The position numbers were made by a program, and so were the translations under genes. A DNA stretch of 61,024 nucleotides, taken from the NCBI RefSeq assembly GCF_004348985.1, contig NZ_SMKW01000058.1, positions 1 through 61,024 on the forward strand. Reading direction: 5' to 3'. Below the pieces are notes generated by a model, which searched no databases, was not told where the DNA came from, and saw only the letters and a list, made by a program, of their open reading frames with translations. The DNA is from Saccharopolyspora elongata. Lineage in GTDB: Bacteria > Actinomycetota > Actinomycetes > Mycobacteriales > Pseudonocardiaceae. Below, piece by piece: positions 60,899 through 61,024 of this stretch. Each line of letters begins with the position of its first letter. The stretch's first letter is position 1.

Positions 60899-61024
60899 GA
60901 GTTCCTAACAGAATGATCACTTGTAGTGACTGGCATTCCCTGATGGTTGATCATGATCGTGTGAAGAAGGGTGAGCAGCCGCCATGGATCGTGTCCGACG
61001 AGCTGTGGGAGCGAATCGAGCCGT
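60899..61024 (+). mobile_element. IS5-family insertion sequence, start (partial)
   Basis: The left end of an insertion sequence begins at or near 60899 with GAGTTCCTAACAGAATGATC, directly after a TTA that would be the 3-base target duplication used by some IS5-family members. Its transposase starts at 60943 and runs off the window. It lands within the STAND-type gene. Confidence 0.6.
60943..61024 (+). CDS. IS5-family transposase, N-terminal fragment (window edge)
   Basis: The first 27 residues read MVDHDRVKKGEQPPWIVSDE followed by LWERIEP, the recognisable N-terminus of IS5-family transposases in Streptomyces-like actinomycetes. An internal GTG (MKKGEQ) is an alternative start. The remainder lies beyond the window. 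Confidence 0.8.
   Translation, partial: MVDHDRVKKGEQPPWIVSDELWERIEP

Overview
The window is high-GC DNA with dense, tightly packed genes, many GTG (and at least one TTG) starts and frequent 4-bp ATGA/GTGA overlaps. This points to a filamentous actinomycete. Mycothiol-type enzymes, a DUF574 methyltransferase, paired P450s, an IdeR-type iron box and a SigB/SigF-type stress sigma module fit the family Pseudonocardiaceae, with a Saccharopolyspora-like genome as my best guess (inference; no rRNA is present). No tRNA, rRNA or CRISPR array was seen. Both edges carry insertion sequences: an IS1380-family element on the left and the start of an IS5-family element on the right, which interrupts a gene.

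Layout. 1-1.5 kb: IS1380-type transposase. 1.5-8.4 kb: an SRPBCC protein, then a glycan locus of a sugar epimerase, a GT-C-like membrane transferase, a DPM1-like GT2, a GtrA-family protein and a UDP-sulfoquinovose synthase (SqdB/SQD1). It is followed by a TauE/SafE sulfonate or sulfite exporter preceded by a cysteine-rich leader peptide. 8.9-12.5 kb: M23 endopeptidase, RsbW-like anti-sigma factor plus SigB/SigF-family sigma factor, and a DsbA-VKOR oxidative folding pair. 12.6-20.5 kb: stand-alone ATP-dependent DNA ligase, GntR and PucR regulators around a TesB thioesterase, then a tandem AsnC-type regulator diverging from an MFS/M20 amidohydrolase pair. 20.8-25.7 kb: a complete pyruvate dehydrogenase type operon (E3, E1alpha, E1beta, E2). 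25.8-29.2 kb: a probable putrescine/omega-amine catabolic divergon with an Lrp regulator.

29.3-38.5 kb: iron-siderophore lipoprotein with iron box, EI24 protein, M20 amidohydrolase, LacI regulator, M50 membrane protease, aldo/keto reductase, a GlxA regulator facing a Tat-exported DJ-1 protein, and a DUF574 methyltransferase. 38.6-46.4 kb: a PAS-GGDEF-EAL protein with degenerate signature motifs, an LVIVD/DUF305 secreted pair, a kinase-WD40 receptor and a maleylpyruvate isomerase-like enzyme. 46.4-49.6 kb: two tandem paralogous P450s and a small GntR regulator. 49.6-54.7 kb: meaB-mutB-mutA methylmalonyl-CoA mutase operon. 54.8-61 kb: truncated HTH gene, Phd/RelE toxin-antitoxin pair, a DUF3516-type helicase, universal stress protein, DUF1349 protein, methyltransferase and the IS-interrupted gene.

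The most interesting candidate system is the 2.0-8.4 kb block. It couples UDP-sulfoquinovose synthesis to a GtrA/GtrB/GT-C-like set without the usual SqdX/SQD2 glycosyltransferase in view, beside a sulfur-responsive exporter. This suggests a sulfosugar added to a cell-surface glycan or lipid rather than classical sulfolipid synthesis. The window also holds several short palindromic intergenic elements that look like genome-wide repeat families.
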